Positions 1 through 12,425 are shown, counted from the first letter of the stretch. The stretch is DNA of 64,000 nt from Dromiciops gliroides (GCF_019393635.1 NC_057862.1:156378062-156442061); one strand, 5' to 3'. A program made the numbers and translations. The notes: generated by a model not told the origin, from the letters alone.

Positions 1-9
1 ACCATGTGT

Positions 10-105
10 TTTTAAAAATTTTTATAGTATTTTATTTTGTTTTTTCCAATTACATGTAAAGATAGTTTTCAACATTTTTTTTGTAAGATTGTGAGTTCCA
101 ATAGT
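10..105 (-). mobile_element. L1 3' end (minus), short
   Basis: Plus-strand TTTTTCCAATTACATGTAAA followed by GATAGTTTTCAACATTT is the complement of the marsupial L1 terminus. The rest is absent or lies outside the window. Confidence 0.7.
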
Positions 106-220
106 GTTATCTGTAGATTAAAGGGTAGCAATTTTTCTTACCTAATACTTCATTGTTTTTTAGAATAATTGGGTGAAACCACAACCCTCTTACCAGTGTA
201 TTATTGTATCTTCCTTTCTG

Positions 221-396
221 TTTTGTTTTTTTTTTTTGGTTTGGTTTTTGTCTTGTTTTTGACAGGGCAATGAGGGTTAAGAGACTTGCCCAGGGTCACA
301 CAGCTAGTAAGTGTCAAGTGTCTGAAGCTAGATTAGAACTCAGGTTCTCTTGTATCCAGGGCTGGTGCTTTATCTAGTATGACACCTAGCTGCCCC
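221..396 (-). mobile_element. WSINE1-like SINE (minus)
   Basis: Complement of the tRNA-derived SINE: a T-rich tail, then GAGGGTTAAG...CTTGCCCAGGGTCACACAG, ending in CACCTAGCTGCCCC. Diverged (about 10 differences in the head), so an older copy. Confidence 0.9.
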
Positions 397-429
397 TCTG
401 TAGTTCTAATATTGACTATTTCCATCTCT

Positions 430-586
430 CTCTCTCTTTCTTTTTTTTTTTTTACGGGCAATGGGGGTTAAGTGACTTGCCCAGGGTCACACAGCTAGTA
501 AGTGTCAAGTGTCTGAGGCTGGCTTTGAACTCAAGTCCTCCTGAATCCAGGGCCAGTGCTTTATCCACCGCGCCACCTAGCTGCCC
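430..586 (-). mobile_element. WSINE1-like SINE (minus) with target duplication
   Basis: A full-length copy with T-tail at 441-453. Flanks CTATTTCCATCTCT (416-429) and CTATTTCCATTTCT (587-600) form a 14-bp target duplication with one difference. Confidence 0.93.
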
Positions 587-811
587 CTATTTCCATTTCT
601 TTTAATCTTTTTCAATTTGCTGAGTATGGAGTGAAATTTCAATGTTTTTCTTCTTTTTCTAACTTTCTGATGCCTTTTAACAAAGTCTTTTGTACCAATT
701 GATCCTATTGACTACCTCTAATTTTGTATATTCTTTACTTCCTTGCCTTCTGATCAATTGTATTTGTTTGGTTTCCCTTCCACCTCTCTAACCCTTCCTT
801 CTCTATCACTT

Positions 812-964
812 CTTTTGGTTTGTTTTTTGTTGAGGCAATTGGGGTTAAGTGACTTGCCCAAGGTCACACAGCTAGTACGTGTCAAGGGTGTGAAGCCAGA
901 TTTGAACTCAGGTCCTCCTGAATCCAGGGCCAACGCTCTATCCACTGTACCATCTAGCTGCCCC
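812..964 (-). mobile_element. WSINE1-like SINE (minus) with target duplication
   Basis: Full length, subtype with GGCAATTGGGGTTAAG. CTTCTCTATCACTT is repeated exactly at 798-811 and 965-978. Confidence 0.93.
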
Positions 965-1818
965 CTTCTCTATCACTTTTGCTTTTTGCTTGTCTTGTAC
1001 CTGAGCCTTTAAGTTGGATGCTCTCTAAGATCTATCTATGTCCTTAGCTCTATCCCCTCTGTATACTCAGCATTACCAGTTGTCCCTAGGGCTTCAATGA
1101 TCACTTTTACAAAGATCTAATTCAATTCAGTTTAATAAACATTAAGTGGCTACTGTGTTAAGAACTTTTTTTCATTCTTCATTGTTTCTTTTCTCACAAC
1201 TATACAACACCTAATAGAGTATTAATATTAATAATATTGGCCTCTTTTCCTGGGAGAAGTTTGGTGTCATTATTGGAAATTTGCAATTATCTGAAGGCAA
1301 TCAAACATATGCTTCTGGTTGTTTAATTCTGGACCCAACTTGTCAATATATAAATGTGTGTGCCTATGTGTATGTATGCGCATACATTTTATAGTGTGTG
1401 TATATAGTAAACACACATGTAAAAGCAATGTTTCACACATTTCCTTTCTAAGAGGACTGATGTTTACTTATAGTTGACAAAGTATTTTGGTGGAGAGGGA
1501 GATTGAGAGAGAGAGAGAAAGCAATGGTTGTCACTTAGGGATATTCAAACCGTGTTGCTGACTGACAACCTGGGTGAGGTGAATCTTGTTTCATCCCTAA
1601 ATTTCGTTTCTTTTCACAATTCAGTTTTTTCTAGGTCATCAAAGCTGATTCTTCTTTAACCTCTTTATACCTATAGTCTCAAAGTTGGTTGACCTTTTCC
1701 TCTCTTCACATCCAAAAAAAAAAATTCTCCTATATCTGGATTTTGCCACCAGTTTGTTAATTCAAAATCATCATTCGCTCTGAGGGCCCTTCTTGCCATG
1801 TTTGAAATTAGGATTTCA

Positions 1819-2138
1819 GGGGCAGCTAGGTGGCGCAGTGGATAGAGGACCGGTCCCGGAATCAGGAGGACCTGAGTTCAAATTGGCCTCAGACACTTAA
1901 CACTTACTAGCTGTGTGACCCTGGGCAAGTCACTTAACCCCAATTGCCTCACTAAAAAAATAAATAAATAAAAAATAAAAAAGGGGGGGCAGCTAGGTGG
2001 CACAGTGGATAAAGCACTGGCCCTGGATTCAGGAGTACCTGCGTTCAAATCCAGCCTCAGACACTTGACACTTACTAGTTGTGTGACCCTGGGCAAGTCA
2101 CTTAACCCCTATTGCCCTGCCAAAAAAAAAAGCTGCTA
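1819..2138 (+). mobile_element. Two tandem WSINE1-like SINEs sharing one target duplication
   Basis: A first copy at 1819-1984 (tail CCCAATTGCCTCAC plus an A-rich stretch) is followed directly by a second at 1985-2138 (tail CCCTATTGCCCTGC plus A). GAAATTAGGATTTCA at 1804-1818 and 2139-2153 flanks the pair as a whole; no duplication separates the two copies. Confidence 0.93.
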
Positions 2139-2153
2139 GAAATTAGGATTTCA

Positions 2154-3690
2154 AAGAAAATACCAGCATTTGCCCTCTTATGTTCTCTAGAGGCATTTAG
2201 AAATGTAAGACCAAAGCTCCACTGGATGGCTAGACCATTATTTTAAGGTGAACAACTGAGATTAAAGCACTTGAAAATCCATAAAATATCTGTACATAAC
2301 TTTCTCTGCATTAAGTTAAACCCTGTCATTTCCTTAGGCAAAGTCCTATGCAGAAAAAAATCTGCAGTCCACAGAGTATAGTTTTGACCACACTGATTTA
2401 CAGGCATAAGTACTGGGCTGGATGAGTCATCTACAAATTGAATCGGGAGGGATTGCTTCTGAGCTACCCAAACACTCAGCCATAAAAACCCTGCAAGAGT
2501 CTCACACCAACTTAGATTTGATTCACCAGATGCAGTAATGTTAGTTAACTGCTTTCTGCAAAACATCATTCTCATATGCTGCATCAATCCCTAAGGGCCC
2601 ATTCTGTAAATTTGAGAGTAGCCTTGGTCTCACTGAAACTATAATATGAAATAACTGAAATATAATTGGGTTTTAGTTGTGCTATTTATGTTATTGTGAG
2701 TGCTGAGCAGGGAAAATAGACTCTCTGGTCAGGAAGTGACTCTGGGAGGAGCAATATGGGGACCCAGAGTATGAGTTGGTAAGCCTGAGTTGCTTCTGTT
2801 ATAGAGTGGAGTTCTGAAGAAACTCTTGGCTTTTAGAAACTCCAAGGGTTTGGAAAGGATAGGAAAGTTTTCAAATGGAGAACAGATACATAGAACTGCC
2901 CTTTAAGTCTTTGTGTATAGGAATAGGAGAACTGAGCTAGGGAAATTATGTGGGAATTATGCCAGAGAAATTATTGGGTTGCAGTTTGGTGGTTGCAAGG
3001 ACAGAAGTTTTCACCTGTGTCCTGGGCTGGGCTTGGCTCAGGCCAGTCTCCTGGTCATTTAGGTTTGAAATTGGAACAAAATGAGACACGTGTAGGCCAT
3101 TTAGCAGTTGGCAAAAGGAGACTTACTTAGGCATAACAGGAAGCTATTTAACAAAGATAGGAATTGAAGGCACCTTAAGTTGATTCAGCTGAGCAAAGTT
3201 CCCCTGCTTGAGTTACCCATCATTTTCCATTAGCCAAGGATTTGAAAAATCATGTACCTTTGTACTCAGTGGACCAGGAGGTGGTGTTAACAGCCTAAAA
3301 CTATAGTACCCAGAGTCAACTAAGCCAACCTTTTAGGAAAAAAAACCCAAACTCTCTTAACTTGAACAAAGAAAGGGGATAGGATATTGTTCTGGTTCAG
3401 AATAAGAAACCTCTCAGGACTGGTGGCAGAGATCACATCAAACAACCTTCCTGGGCCACAGTTTTCCTCACCTGTAAAATGAATGCATTGGGTTAAGCAA
3501 TTTCTATGGTCCTTTTCATTTCTAATAATAGGATTCTGTAATATGGCTGCCGAGATGCTATTAATAACTTCAGTCCAGCAACCCCACCTAGTGTCACAAA
3601 GAGTGCTTGAATTTTGTACTCTCCAACACTGTTCTTCTGGAAGCACTTATGACAATTTGGTAATGGATGTGATTATTAAAAAAAAAAAGG
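2154..3690. other. No recognised feature
   Basis: Apart from a 114-codon minus-strand open stretch at 2243-2587 that matches nothing I know, no repeat, RNA or exon is recognisable. A similarly blank stretch is 1050-1800. Confidence 0.5.
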
Positions 3691-3694
3691 AAAA

Positions 3695-3866
3695 GGGGCA
3701 GCTTAGTGGCAAAGAGGATAGAGCACCGGCCCTGGATTCAGGAGGACTTGAGTTCAAATCTGGCCTCAGACACTTAACACTTACTAGCTGTGTGACCCTG
3801 GGCAAGTCACTTAACCCCAATTGCCTCACCAAAAAAACAAAAAACAAAAACTCAAACAAAAAAAAG
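3695..3866 (+). mobile_element. WSINE1-like SINE (plus)
   Basis: Full length, head GGGGCAGCTTAGTGGC, tail CCCAATTGCCTCACC and a long interrupted A-tail. Confidence 0.93.
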
Positions 3867-4559
3867 GAAGCCTCATTCCCCACTCCTTAACAGCAGTTCT
3901 AAAGCATTCATTAGAAATTGAGGTGTCACTTCTAACACAGTTACCATATAATAATTTCATTATCCTACATATACTACAGTCAACGATAGTAGGAACCAAT
4001 CAGCCTACATGCATATATATTTTTTAAAACTAGGCTTACTAAATTTAAATGGAAATTCATCTCTATTCTCATAATTTTGAGACATTTTTAAAAGACTGCT
4101 CTCATTGTTTTAGTCTTAATATTGAGCATAAAAACCATGGTTCTGGGGTGTGTATGGGGGGAAGGGTGAGATTCAACACACCTGAGAAAGGTACTATGAA
4201 GAATGAAAAATGTTTGAGAGTTTTTGGTAAAGAACTCTAGTATTTATTCAAGGTGGAAATGGAAGGCTTAAGCTATAGATTCTTCATGAATATACTTTAG
4301 ACAAGAGCCAGTGGCACCAACAGAAGAAAGGGGCCTTAGTAGAAAGGGTCAGATAGATTTAAATAAAGAAATCTGCTGCTTGATAAACTTGACTGTCTAT
4401 ACCTTACTTTATGTTTTCCATTAGCCTACTTTTGTAGTATTTAAAAAGAAAACTACTGGAAGGAATTTTCATTCTAAGTCAGGAGAGCTGAGGAGATTTG
4501 GGTAACCTGGAAGCTAGACATGAACTAGTGGAAGACAAGTATTTGGGTCCAATACTCAT

Positions 4560-4925
4560 TCAATCGATAAACATTTATTAAACACCTTTTATGTTCCAGG
4601 AACTGTGCTAAGTACGTACTGGGGATAAAAAAAATGTAGTCCCTGCTTTAGAGGAGCTCACAATGTTAATGAAAGAAACACCATGTAAACAATGATGCAC
4701 AAACAAGATATACACAGGATAAATTGGAAATAATCAACAGAGGGAAGGCACTAGAATTTAGAAGGATTGGGAAAGGCTTCTTGTAGACAGGATTTTAGCT
4801 GGGATCTTAAAGAAAGGGAAGCTTGGAGATGGAGAGAGATCATTCATTGTATGAGGGTCAGTAAAATTGGTCTGAGAAACATGGAGGCCAATGTCCCTGG
4901 ATCATAGTGTTCATCAATGTGTGTG

Positions 4926-4957
<32 letters not shown>

Positions 4958-5080
4958 GTAGAGTAGTCTGGAAAGGTGGTGGTGCTGGTGAAAGAGGTAA
5001 GTTTATGAAGTGCTTTGAACACATAAATTTAGGGAATGGGCCTCATAGGAAGAGCTCACAGTGGATGTCTTAAAGTTAAG
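4560..5080 (-). mobile_element. L2-clade LINE 3' end (minus) with a TG microsatellite
   Basis: AAACATTTATTAAACACC, GGAACTGTGCTAAGTACG, GGAGCTCACAATGTTAATG and AGAGGGAAGGCACTAGAATT form the complement of the L2-like terminus common in marsupials. A (TG)n run at 4919-4957 lies within. Confidence 0.72.
4919..4957. repeat. (TG)n microsatellite
   Basis: About 17 nearly uninterrupted TG units within an L2 remnant. Confidence 0.97.
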
Positions 5081-5160
5081 CTATATTTGCTGTCATCTTT
5101 CCTACCTGGGCTTATTCTCTACATCCTTTCCTGGAATGTTCTTCAAAACCCAAGCTTTGT

Positions 5161-5355
5161 TTCTTTTTAGTCATGTCTGACTTTTTGCAGTTTTCTTTTC
5201 CAGTTCATTTTACAGATGAGGAAACTGAGGCAAAGGGTTAAGTGACTTGCACAGGTCATAGCTATTAAGTGTCTAAGGATGGATTCAGACTCATGAAGAT
5301 GAATCTTCTACATTCCAGGCTAGGCATTGCATCTACTGTACCACCTAGCTGCCAT
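5161..5355 (-). mobile_element. MAR1-type SINE (minus), diverged
   Basis: Holds CAGATGAGGAAACTGAGGCA, TTAAGTGACTTGCACAGGTC and CACCTAGCTGCC; the RTE-like end is degraded. Confidence 0.7.
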
Positions 5356-5530
5356 GTTTTAAAGCCCAGCACAAATTACATTCCTATACAACTGTTCCTA
5401 ATTGAACTTCAATAATATCTATGCTCTGTACCAGTCTTATTTATAAGATTGTGTTTTGTACTCCATGATGCCTAACATATAGTTAATCCTCAGTATTTCT
5501 TGGAGCATAGAATCATATGTTTAGACCTAA

Positions 5531-5695
5531 AATGGACCACGGGAGCAATCTTATACAAATTTATGATTTTATATATGAGACTGAGGGACAGAGAGGTTAA
5601 GTGATTTGAATATGATCACACAATAGCAGAATCAGGATTCAAATCCGGGTTCTCTGACTTCACATACAGCCTTAGTACTGTACTATGTTGCCTAC
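5531..5695 (-). mobile_element. MIR-like SINE remnant (minus)
   Basis: GAGACTGAGGGACAGAGAGG, TTAAGTGATTTGAATATGAT and CAGGATTCAAATCCGGG. Confidence 0.65.
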
Positions 5696-5889
5696 TTTAT
5701 TGTTAATAGAATCCTGTAGAAATAATTTTTGACTGAAGATATTTATGTATCTCCTCCACCTATATATCATTATATACTACCATTCAACTGATTTTAAAAT
5801 GTATGACAAAGTAGAAAATTTTCTTGAGTACTTAGAATAAGAGAAAAGAATGAGACCCAGTGGAAGTAGAATATGGGAGGGAGTCTCAT

Positions 5890-6690
5890 AGTCTGAAACC
5901 CAGGCTGTCTCTCTGTTCCTCACATATTATGCTCCATCTCTCACTACCACAAAACCTTTGCAAATTCCACATGCTTGAGTTGCATTTTTTTCTTTACCTC
6001 TGCCTCTTAGTCTCTTTTTTTAAAAGATGTAGCTAGAGCACTATCTTTTACAGAAAGCCTTTCCAGATCCTCTTAAATATCAGTGCCCTCCCTCAGGAAC
6101 TACCTTGTATTTTAACTTTGTTGTTGTTCAGTTGTGTCCAACACTTTGTGACCTCATGGATCACAGCATGCTCAGCCCTCCTATTTTCAACCATCTCCTA
6201 AAGTCCAAGCTCATGTTTGTTGCTTCCATGACACTATCTATCCATCTCATCCTCTGTCATTCCCTTTTCCTTTTGCCTTTAGACTTTCCCAACATCAGGA
6301 TCTTTTCAAATGACTCCTATTTTCTTATTATGTGACTAAAGTATTTAAGCTTCAGCTTTGGTTTTTTATTTCTTTTCCCCAGTTTTTGATCTTCCAATGA
6401 ATAATCTGAATTAATTTCCTTAAGTATTGACTAATTTGATCTTGCTGTCCAAGGGACACGCAAAAGTATTTAATTACTCTGTATGTATTTCTACTGTTAG
6501 CTTTATGTTTATGCTATATGTGCACGCTGTGGCAAGCCTCTTAGTGCAGTTTAAGCTTTAATAGCTTAAACTTTTTTCCATTAGAATATAAACTCAGTGT
6601 AAGTAGGGATTGAATAAATTCTTTGTATTTGTGTTCCCTGTGCCTAGCACCTAGGCGATGCTTAATACTGAGCTGACTGACTACATTTTC
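5890..6690 (+). mobile_element. L2-clade 3' end (plus) split by an RTE piece
   Basis: AGAAAGCCTTTCCAGATCCT before and TAGAATATAAACTCAGTGTA, CCCTGTGCCTAGCACCTAG after the RTE fragment at 6118-6465. Confidence 0.6.
6118..6465 (-). mobile_element. RTE/BovB-like 3' end inside an L2 tail
   Basis: Plus strand TTGTTGTTCAGTTGTGTCC, ACTTTGTGACCTCATGGATC and TCCTTTTGCCTTTAGACTTT mirror the 3' end of the element at 52540-56285. It interrupts an L2 3' tail (about 5890-6690). Confidence 0.75.
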
Positions 6691-7097
6691 CACATTCCAA
6701 CTTTTTCCCATTAATATCAGCTCTGACAAGTAAAAATAAGGGCTAACATAAGCACACATGTATGTAATATAGCATATATGCACATAAGAAGACAAGTATA
6801 TAATATGGAATTTGAGGTGCTTACTTTATAATTTTTATAACAATTAATTTCAGTGATACACATCAAAATTTATTAAAGAACTTGTGAGTCAATTAACCAA
6901 CCATGTCTGAGTTTTCAATCATATGCCTATACTGATGGAATAGGGACTAGATACGTGAAAAAAAAATCTGATTTGATCATAGTAACAAAAAATTTTTCTG
7001 ACATGTCAGTGAGAAATGGAAAAGTTACATTTATACCATGTAATTGATTTAGATTTAGGCTTGATTCCTACAGTTAGAGGAAAAATGCTGTCTTCTG

Positions 7098-8195
7098 GAG
7101 CTATCATAGTGGGGAGAGTGCTTGTCTTGGAATAGGGAAGCTGTGGGTTCAATTCTGCCTCTTACAGTAGCTTTTTTTTCTGTTTAGAATTTTATTTTCC
7201 AAATTACATGTAAAAACAAATTTTACATCAATTTTTTTTAAACTTTGTGTTCCAGCTTCTCTTCCTCCCTTTCCACCCCTGAGGTTGCCATCCTTTTCTG
7301 AGGGTGTACCTCAATCTTCCTTGTCACTAAAGAAACTTTCTATAATTCTCACCTTTCTTTGCTTGTTCATCTTGCTGTCTTTCACTTGATTTTAAACTCC
7401 CTCTTACAGTGGGGCCCTACTTCCAAGCTACACTGTCCCAAACTCCAGAGGGTCCCAGGTGTTTGGGTTTGAGGGAGGACAAGTTTTTCTCTCACCTGGC
7501 CTGTTCTCTGGTCCTAAAATAACCTCAAGGCCAACTTGCTAATTAACCAGCCAGCAGAACTTTGTGTGCTGTTGTGGTTCTTAACTCTGATGAACCTGTA
7601 CCCCTCCCCCACGTGGGCCTCCCATTGCTCGGGATTTCTTCCTGGTTCCCTGCTGGGGTGGGATAGCCCAATTCCTCCTTAGGTCCCTCAGACACCCCTG
7701 CACTTTCTCCCCTGGCCAGCCGCTCAGCCCTCTCAACCCACCAAAAACTCAATTCCAGGCACTGCAGCTGATTTGGAGGCTCAGGGGTAAGTTTCTCTGG
7801 TGCAGCCTGCCTGGGGTCTGTTTTGGCATGAGTGTGGGGTTGGATTCTTCTTGCAGCCCAGCATGGCCCCCTTTAATCTGTCTTTGGCTGGAGAATAATC
7901 TCAGCCCATTTTTTTGTGGGTTTTGCTGCTCCAGGGGTTGTTTTATTGCTGTTTTGGGGGTAATTGTGTCTGGAGCTCTGTGCCTTTAATGTCTTTCCTT
8001 CGACATCATCTCTTACAGTAGCTTAGTGGCCACAAGGAAGTCAGGCCACTTTTCTGAGCAGCAGTTTCTTCATCCATAAAACAGATATAGCACCTATGTT
8101 ATAGGACTGTTGTGAGACTCAAATGTGAGATTCTATGCAAGCATTTCAGAAACTTTAAAGCACCATATACATGTCTGTGTTTGTTATTCAGATGG
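7098..8195 (+). mobile_element. CORE-SINE (MIR-like) split by an L1
   Basis: Pieces at 7098-7173 (AGTGGGGAGAGTGCTTGTC) and 8010-8195 (TCTTCATCCATAAAACAG, TTGTGAGACTCAAATGTGAG) are the two halves of one old SINE around the L1 at 7174-8009. Confidence 0.7.
7174..8009 (-). mobile_element. L1 reduced to 5' UTR/ORF1 start joined to 3' UTR, with target duplication
   Basis: A minus-strand L1. Its 3' end (7174-7290, AAATTACATGTAAAAACAAA on plus) directly abuts, at about 7290-7320, a segment that reads on minus as an ORF1 start (MNKQRKVRIIESFFSDKED) preceded by a GC-richer 5' UTR (about 7400-8009). ORF2 and most of ORF1 are absent. CTCTTACAGTAGCTT is duplicated at 7159-7173 and 8010-8024, so the 836-bp unit inserted as one piece. 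The duplicated bases lie in an older CORE-SINE whose halves are at 7098-7173 and 8010-8195. Confidence 0.85.
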
Positions 8196-8365
8196 ATGGA
8201 GATCAGACATTATTAGAAACTCCCTTAGCACCAAGCTTAGGAGGCTATGGATACTTATTTTTTCAAACCAAATGATCATTCAGGTCATAAGCTTAAAACA
8301 AAGTAAAGAGGAATGCTACTTATTTATACATTATTTGTTCCAGCCTCCAATTTTCACTACCAGAT

Positions 8366-8537
8366 ATATTTTTTTAAATTTTTATTTATTTATTTATTTT
8401 TTCGGGGCAATGAGGGTTAAGTGACTTGCCCAGGGTCACACAGCTAGTAAGTGTCAAGTGTCTGAGGCTGGCTTTGAACTCGGGTCTTCCTGAATCCAGA
8501 GCTAGTGCTTTATCCACTCTGCCACCTAGCTGCCCCC
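8366..8537 (-). mobile_element. WSINE1-like SINE (minus) with target duplication
   Basis: Full length with a (TTTA)n tail. TCACTACCAGAT occurs at 8354-8365 and 8538-8549. Confidence 0.93.
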
Positions 8538-8636
8538 TCACTACCAGATCTTAAACAAAATTAATTTTATATTTTATTTTTAAAAATTATACTGGTCAAT
8601 TTAAGTCAGAGTTGAAATGAACTTCAAAAAACTCCT

Positions 8637-9607
8637 TTTATTATTTACACCTTTAGAGATAAAATATGTGCACTCCATCTGCACAGAACCAATAGTGCAC
8701 GACAGATGCAAAGTGGAAGCTTCTTTCTATTGTTTTCAAAAAAAAAAAATTATAGTACATAAAGTAAGTGTCTCCAGAAATCACAGTAACGGAATGGCTA
8801 TTTGAATGATATTGCCATAGGAATTTCCCTGGTTGATACAAGTTAACTTGCACATACTTACTTTCCAAACATTTAATTTATTAAAATATAAAGTAAAAAT
8901 GGTTTTGATAGGGGAAAAATTAGGTTATGAAAGGTCAGATGTCAAATTTTCCTGGAAATGCAGTCTAACATTTTATCAGACTTTAACAATTCCTATATAT
9001 GTATGAAATTAATAGAAATCCAAATTATTATTTAAGACTGTAAATTGATGTGTTAATCTGACTCACAAGGCAGTTGTAAACCAAATCCAACCAACAATTA
9101 AGCCATTATCCACAAAAATTTTTCTATGAGATACAAAACTTTCACTAGGAACCCTCACAGGTATGGAGTCATAATTCTAATGGTATCAGAACTAAATAAA
9201 ATACAGGTCATCTCAGTAGATAAACATCTAAACATAAATATCCTACTCTTACCCTAATCATTTCCTATTATTTGGCTTTTCCTGAAGTCATTTTGTTGTT
9301 GTTTTACGGTTTTAAAGTAGTTTGAAGAATGATATTCTTAAGTGGCAGATGCTTGATTTGTCTCTGGAAATCTTAAATTGCTTTTGTATGAGTTTGCTAG
9401 TTTTTAAAAAGAAGGACATGGGGTGAAGGGGCTGTCAAAACCATTTCCGATACCTCTGAATGTAGGCAAATTTTTGTCTCACTTAAAACAAGGCTCGTTG
9501 GTGATGAAATATCAAATTTTCATGAAGAAATAACAGAATTACAAGATCAAAGAAATAATTATATATAATTATCTACAATACATTGAATGATTTGATGATG
9601 TCCACAT
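8637..9607 (-). other. THAP10: Candidate THAP10 3' UTR
   Basis: This stretch follows the THAP10 stop codon. It is AT-rich and free of recognisable repeats, unlike the sequence beyond it. Two AATAAA hexamers on the minus strand, at 8877-8882 and 8637-8642, could be polyadenylation signals. The extent is inference; no transcript evidence is available here. Confidence 0.35.
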
Positions 9608-10143
<536 letters not shown>

Positions 10144-10489
10144 CTATGCCTACTAAATCATTTTACCTTTTTGCATCTGGAGACAGTAAAATAAGGAAAT
10201 CTGAATTCTTTACTATTATTGCACCAAAAATTATTACTCTTTTTGGGCAAGGATGAGTTAAATATGGCCATTGTTAGAAACTAAAATACTTGAACTAAGT
10301 CAAGAAATATTTTCCACAAATATGCAATTTAAAACTTTTTAGCTCAAATATGATGACAAGATATTTAAAGCAATCTACTGGTTGGAAGCAATCATGGATA
10401 ACAACTATTGATTACTCAGGATACTAATCAAAGCTTAAATCATATGGTCACTCATAGGAATTCATATTTGGTCCTACCCCTACTCATGT

Positions 10490-10770
10490 AACTTTCCTTC
10501 CTACTATTCCCAAATACAAATCTTACCAGATCAGCCTTCTTCAGGCCCTAAGCACATTATGATTATTCTCAACTGCAAGACTTTGCTCACACTATTCTCT
10601 GTACTAACAAGGTCCTTAACCCCTCTACTCATCCTTCCAGGCTAGAAAGTTCCACCTAATTCATGGGACTCTATCCCCAACTTCTCCAGCCCAGTGTTAA
10701 TTTTCCCTTTACTTTGACCTCTATTATAATCACTCACTATGGTTTATTTGGGTACTAAATCACATATTGC
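10490..10770 (+). mobile_element. L2-clade 3' UTR (plus), THAP10 intron 1
   Basis: Pyrimidine-rich TTCAGGCCCTAAGCAC, CTTCCAGGCTAGAAAG, ACTTCTCCAGCCCAG and CTATTATAATCACTCACTAT. Confidence 0.5.
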
Positions 10771-11337
10771 AGTGTGACTTATCTTTTTCATTTGTTTATA
10801 TCTTTCTTATTTTTATATTTGGTTAAAGGATGATATTAAAGAGAGGTACGATAATTGCTCAGTCTGAGCCTCATAGAATAGCAGTACTTTGGTAGACCCA
10901 CCATAGTGGTCTGGTTCTCATCCCTATAGATTCAGGAATTCAATTTCATTAAGTTTAACCAGAGGTGATCAGGTGATCTAGAATGGATTATTTTAGTCAA
11001 ATTAATGAGATTGGTTTATAAACCAGAATGCCAAATTATTAATGTATAATGAGAAAATCTACTTGCAAAGTTGATAAGTACAGAGTGGATGATTTAAAAA
11101 AAGTTTTATTGTTTTTTTTTTAAAGCTTCACTGTCACTTTTTCACTGATTTTCCTCACTCTGTTCCTCCTGCCACATAGCACCCACTCTTATAACATAAG
11201 TACAGACAAAATAAATAAACACAGTGGTCATGTCTGAAAACATCTGCCTCATTCCACATGTAGCAACTATCACATCTTTTCCAATGGGTGAGAATGGATG
11301 ATGTTAAGGGATTTGCCTTTTCCTAGAAGAGGAGTAT

Positions 11338-11770
11338 TTTTTTTCTTTTCCAATTACATTTTATTTTCCAGTTACATGTAGAGAAAGTTTTCAACATTTG
11401 TTTATATAAGATTTCCAATTTTCCTCCCTCCCTCACTCCCCTCCCCTCCCCAGATAGCAGGTATTCTGATATAGGTTATATATATATATAATAACATTAA
11501 ACATATTTCTGTATTAGTCATTTTATAAGAGAAGAATCAGAGCAAAAAGGAAAACCTCAAAAAAGAAAAACAACAGCACCCAAAACAAAAGAAATAGTAT
11601 GGTCCAATAAGCATCCATATTCCACAGTTCCTTTTTTTTTTTTCTTGGATTTCGAGAGCCTTTTCCATCATGAGTCCTTTGGAACTTTCTTGTACCGTTG
11701 GATTGGTGTGAAGAATCTAGTCTATCACAGCTGATCAACACATAATGTTGATGATATTGTGTATCATGCT
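11338..11770 (-). mobile_element. L1 3' end (minus), in THAP10 intron 1
   Basis: Plus strand: CCAATTACATTTTATTTTCC, then a pyrimidine-rich segment (11420-11455), then the 3' UTR body to about 11760. Similar AGAGGAGTATT / AGGGGAATATT sequences flank it and may be a target duplication. Confidence 0.75.
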
Positions 11771-11788
11771 AGGGGAATATTATTAAAG

Positions 11789-12035
11789 GCAGCTAGGTAG
11801 TGTTGGGCCTAGAGTCAAGAAGACTTAAGTTCAAATCCAGCCTTAGATATTGTACTATGTGATCCTGGGCAAGTCACTTAACTTCTGTTTGTTTCAGTTT
11901 CCTTAACTGTGAAGTGGGGATGACAGTAGCATCTACCTCCCAGGGTTGTTGTGAGGATCAAATTATATAATATTTGTAATATATTTAGGATGGGACCTGG
12001 TACAGAGTAGTTGCTTAATAAATGCTGGTTCCTTC
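11789..12035 (+). mobile_element. CORE-SINE (MIR/THER1-like), plus
   Basis: GGCAGCTAGGTAGTGTTGG, then CCTGGGCAAGTCACTTAAC, GGGTTGTTGTGAGGATCAAA and AGTAGTTGCTTAATAAATGC. Confidence 0.78.
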
Positions 12036-12284
12036 CTTCCTTTCTTTATATAATACCATGAGGCTATTTTCTTTACTATATGGTGATTGAAAGGCCTGTT
12101 GTGCTGGCCATTCTCTCCCTTGATTAGTGCTTAAGATAGACATACAGGCAAATTCTTACCTTTTGGCTCTTTTTTTTCTAGATTTTAGGGCACTACCCCT
12201 CTTTTGTCACACCAACTGTAGCTCACGGTAGACTTGTTACAACTAATTATGATTATGTTGTTTTAAAGTTGTAGATTGCCTTAT

Positions 12285-12425
12285 ACATCATAGGTTAACC
12301 CCCTCATTTTGAATATAAAAAACAGCCCCAGGAAGGAGAAATGATTTGCCTGAGGTCAGATAGCTGGTTAGCCAGCGGCCCAACAACCCAGTGCAGTGCT
12401 TGTTCCAATACCCCATTGGGTCTTC
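12285..12425 (-). mobile_element. MIR-like SINE remnant (minus), THAP10 intron 1
   Basis: CAGGAAGGAGAAATGATTTG, CCTGAGGTCAGATAGCTGG and CCCAGTGCAGTGCTTG. Confidence 0.6.

Noticed and set aside
1819-1956. tRNA genes in the many GGGGCAGCTAGGTGG copies
   Set aside because: They are tRNA-derived SINEs with A-tails and target duplications; no cloverleaf of a functional tRNA was seen.
7543-7752. A 69-codon minus-strand frame
   Set aside because: Lies wholly in the 5' UTR part of the L1 at 7174-8009.
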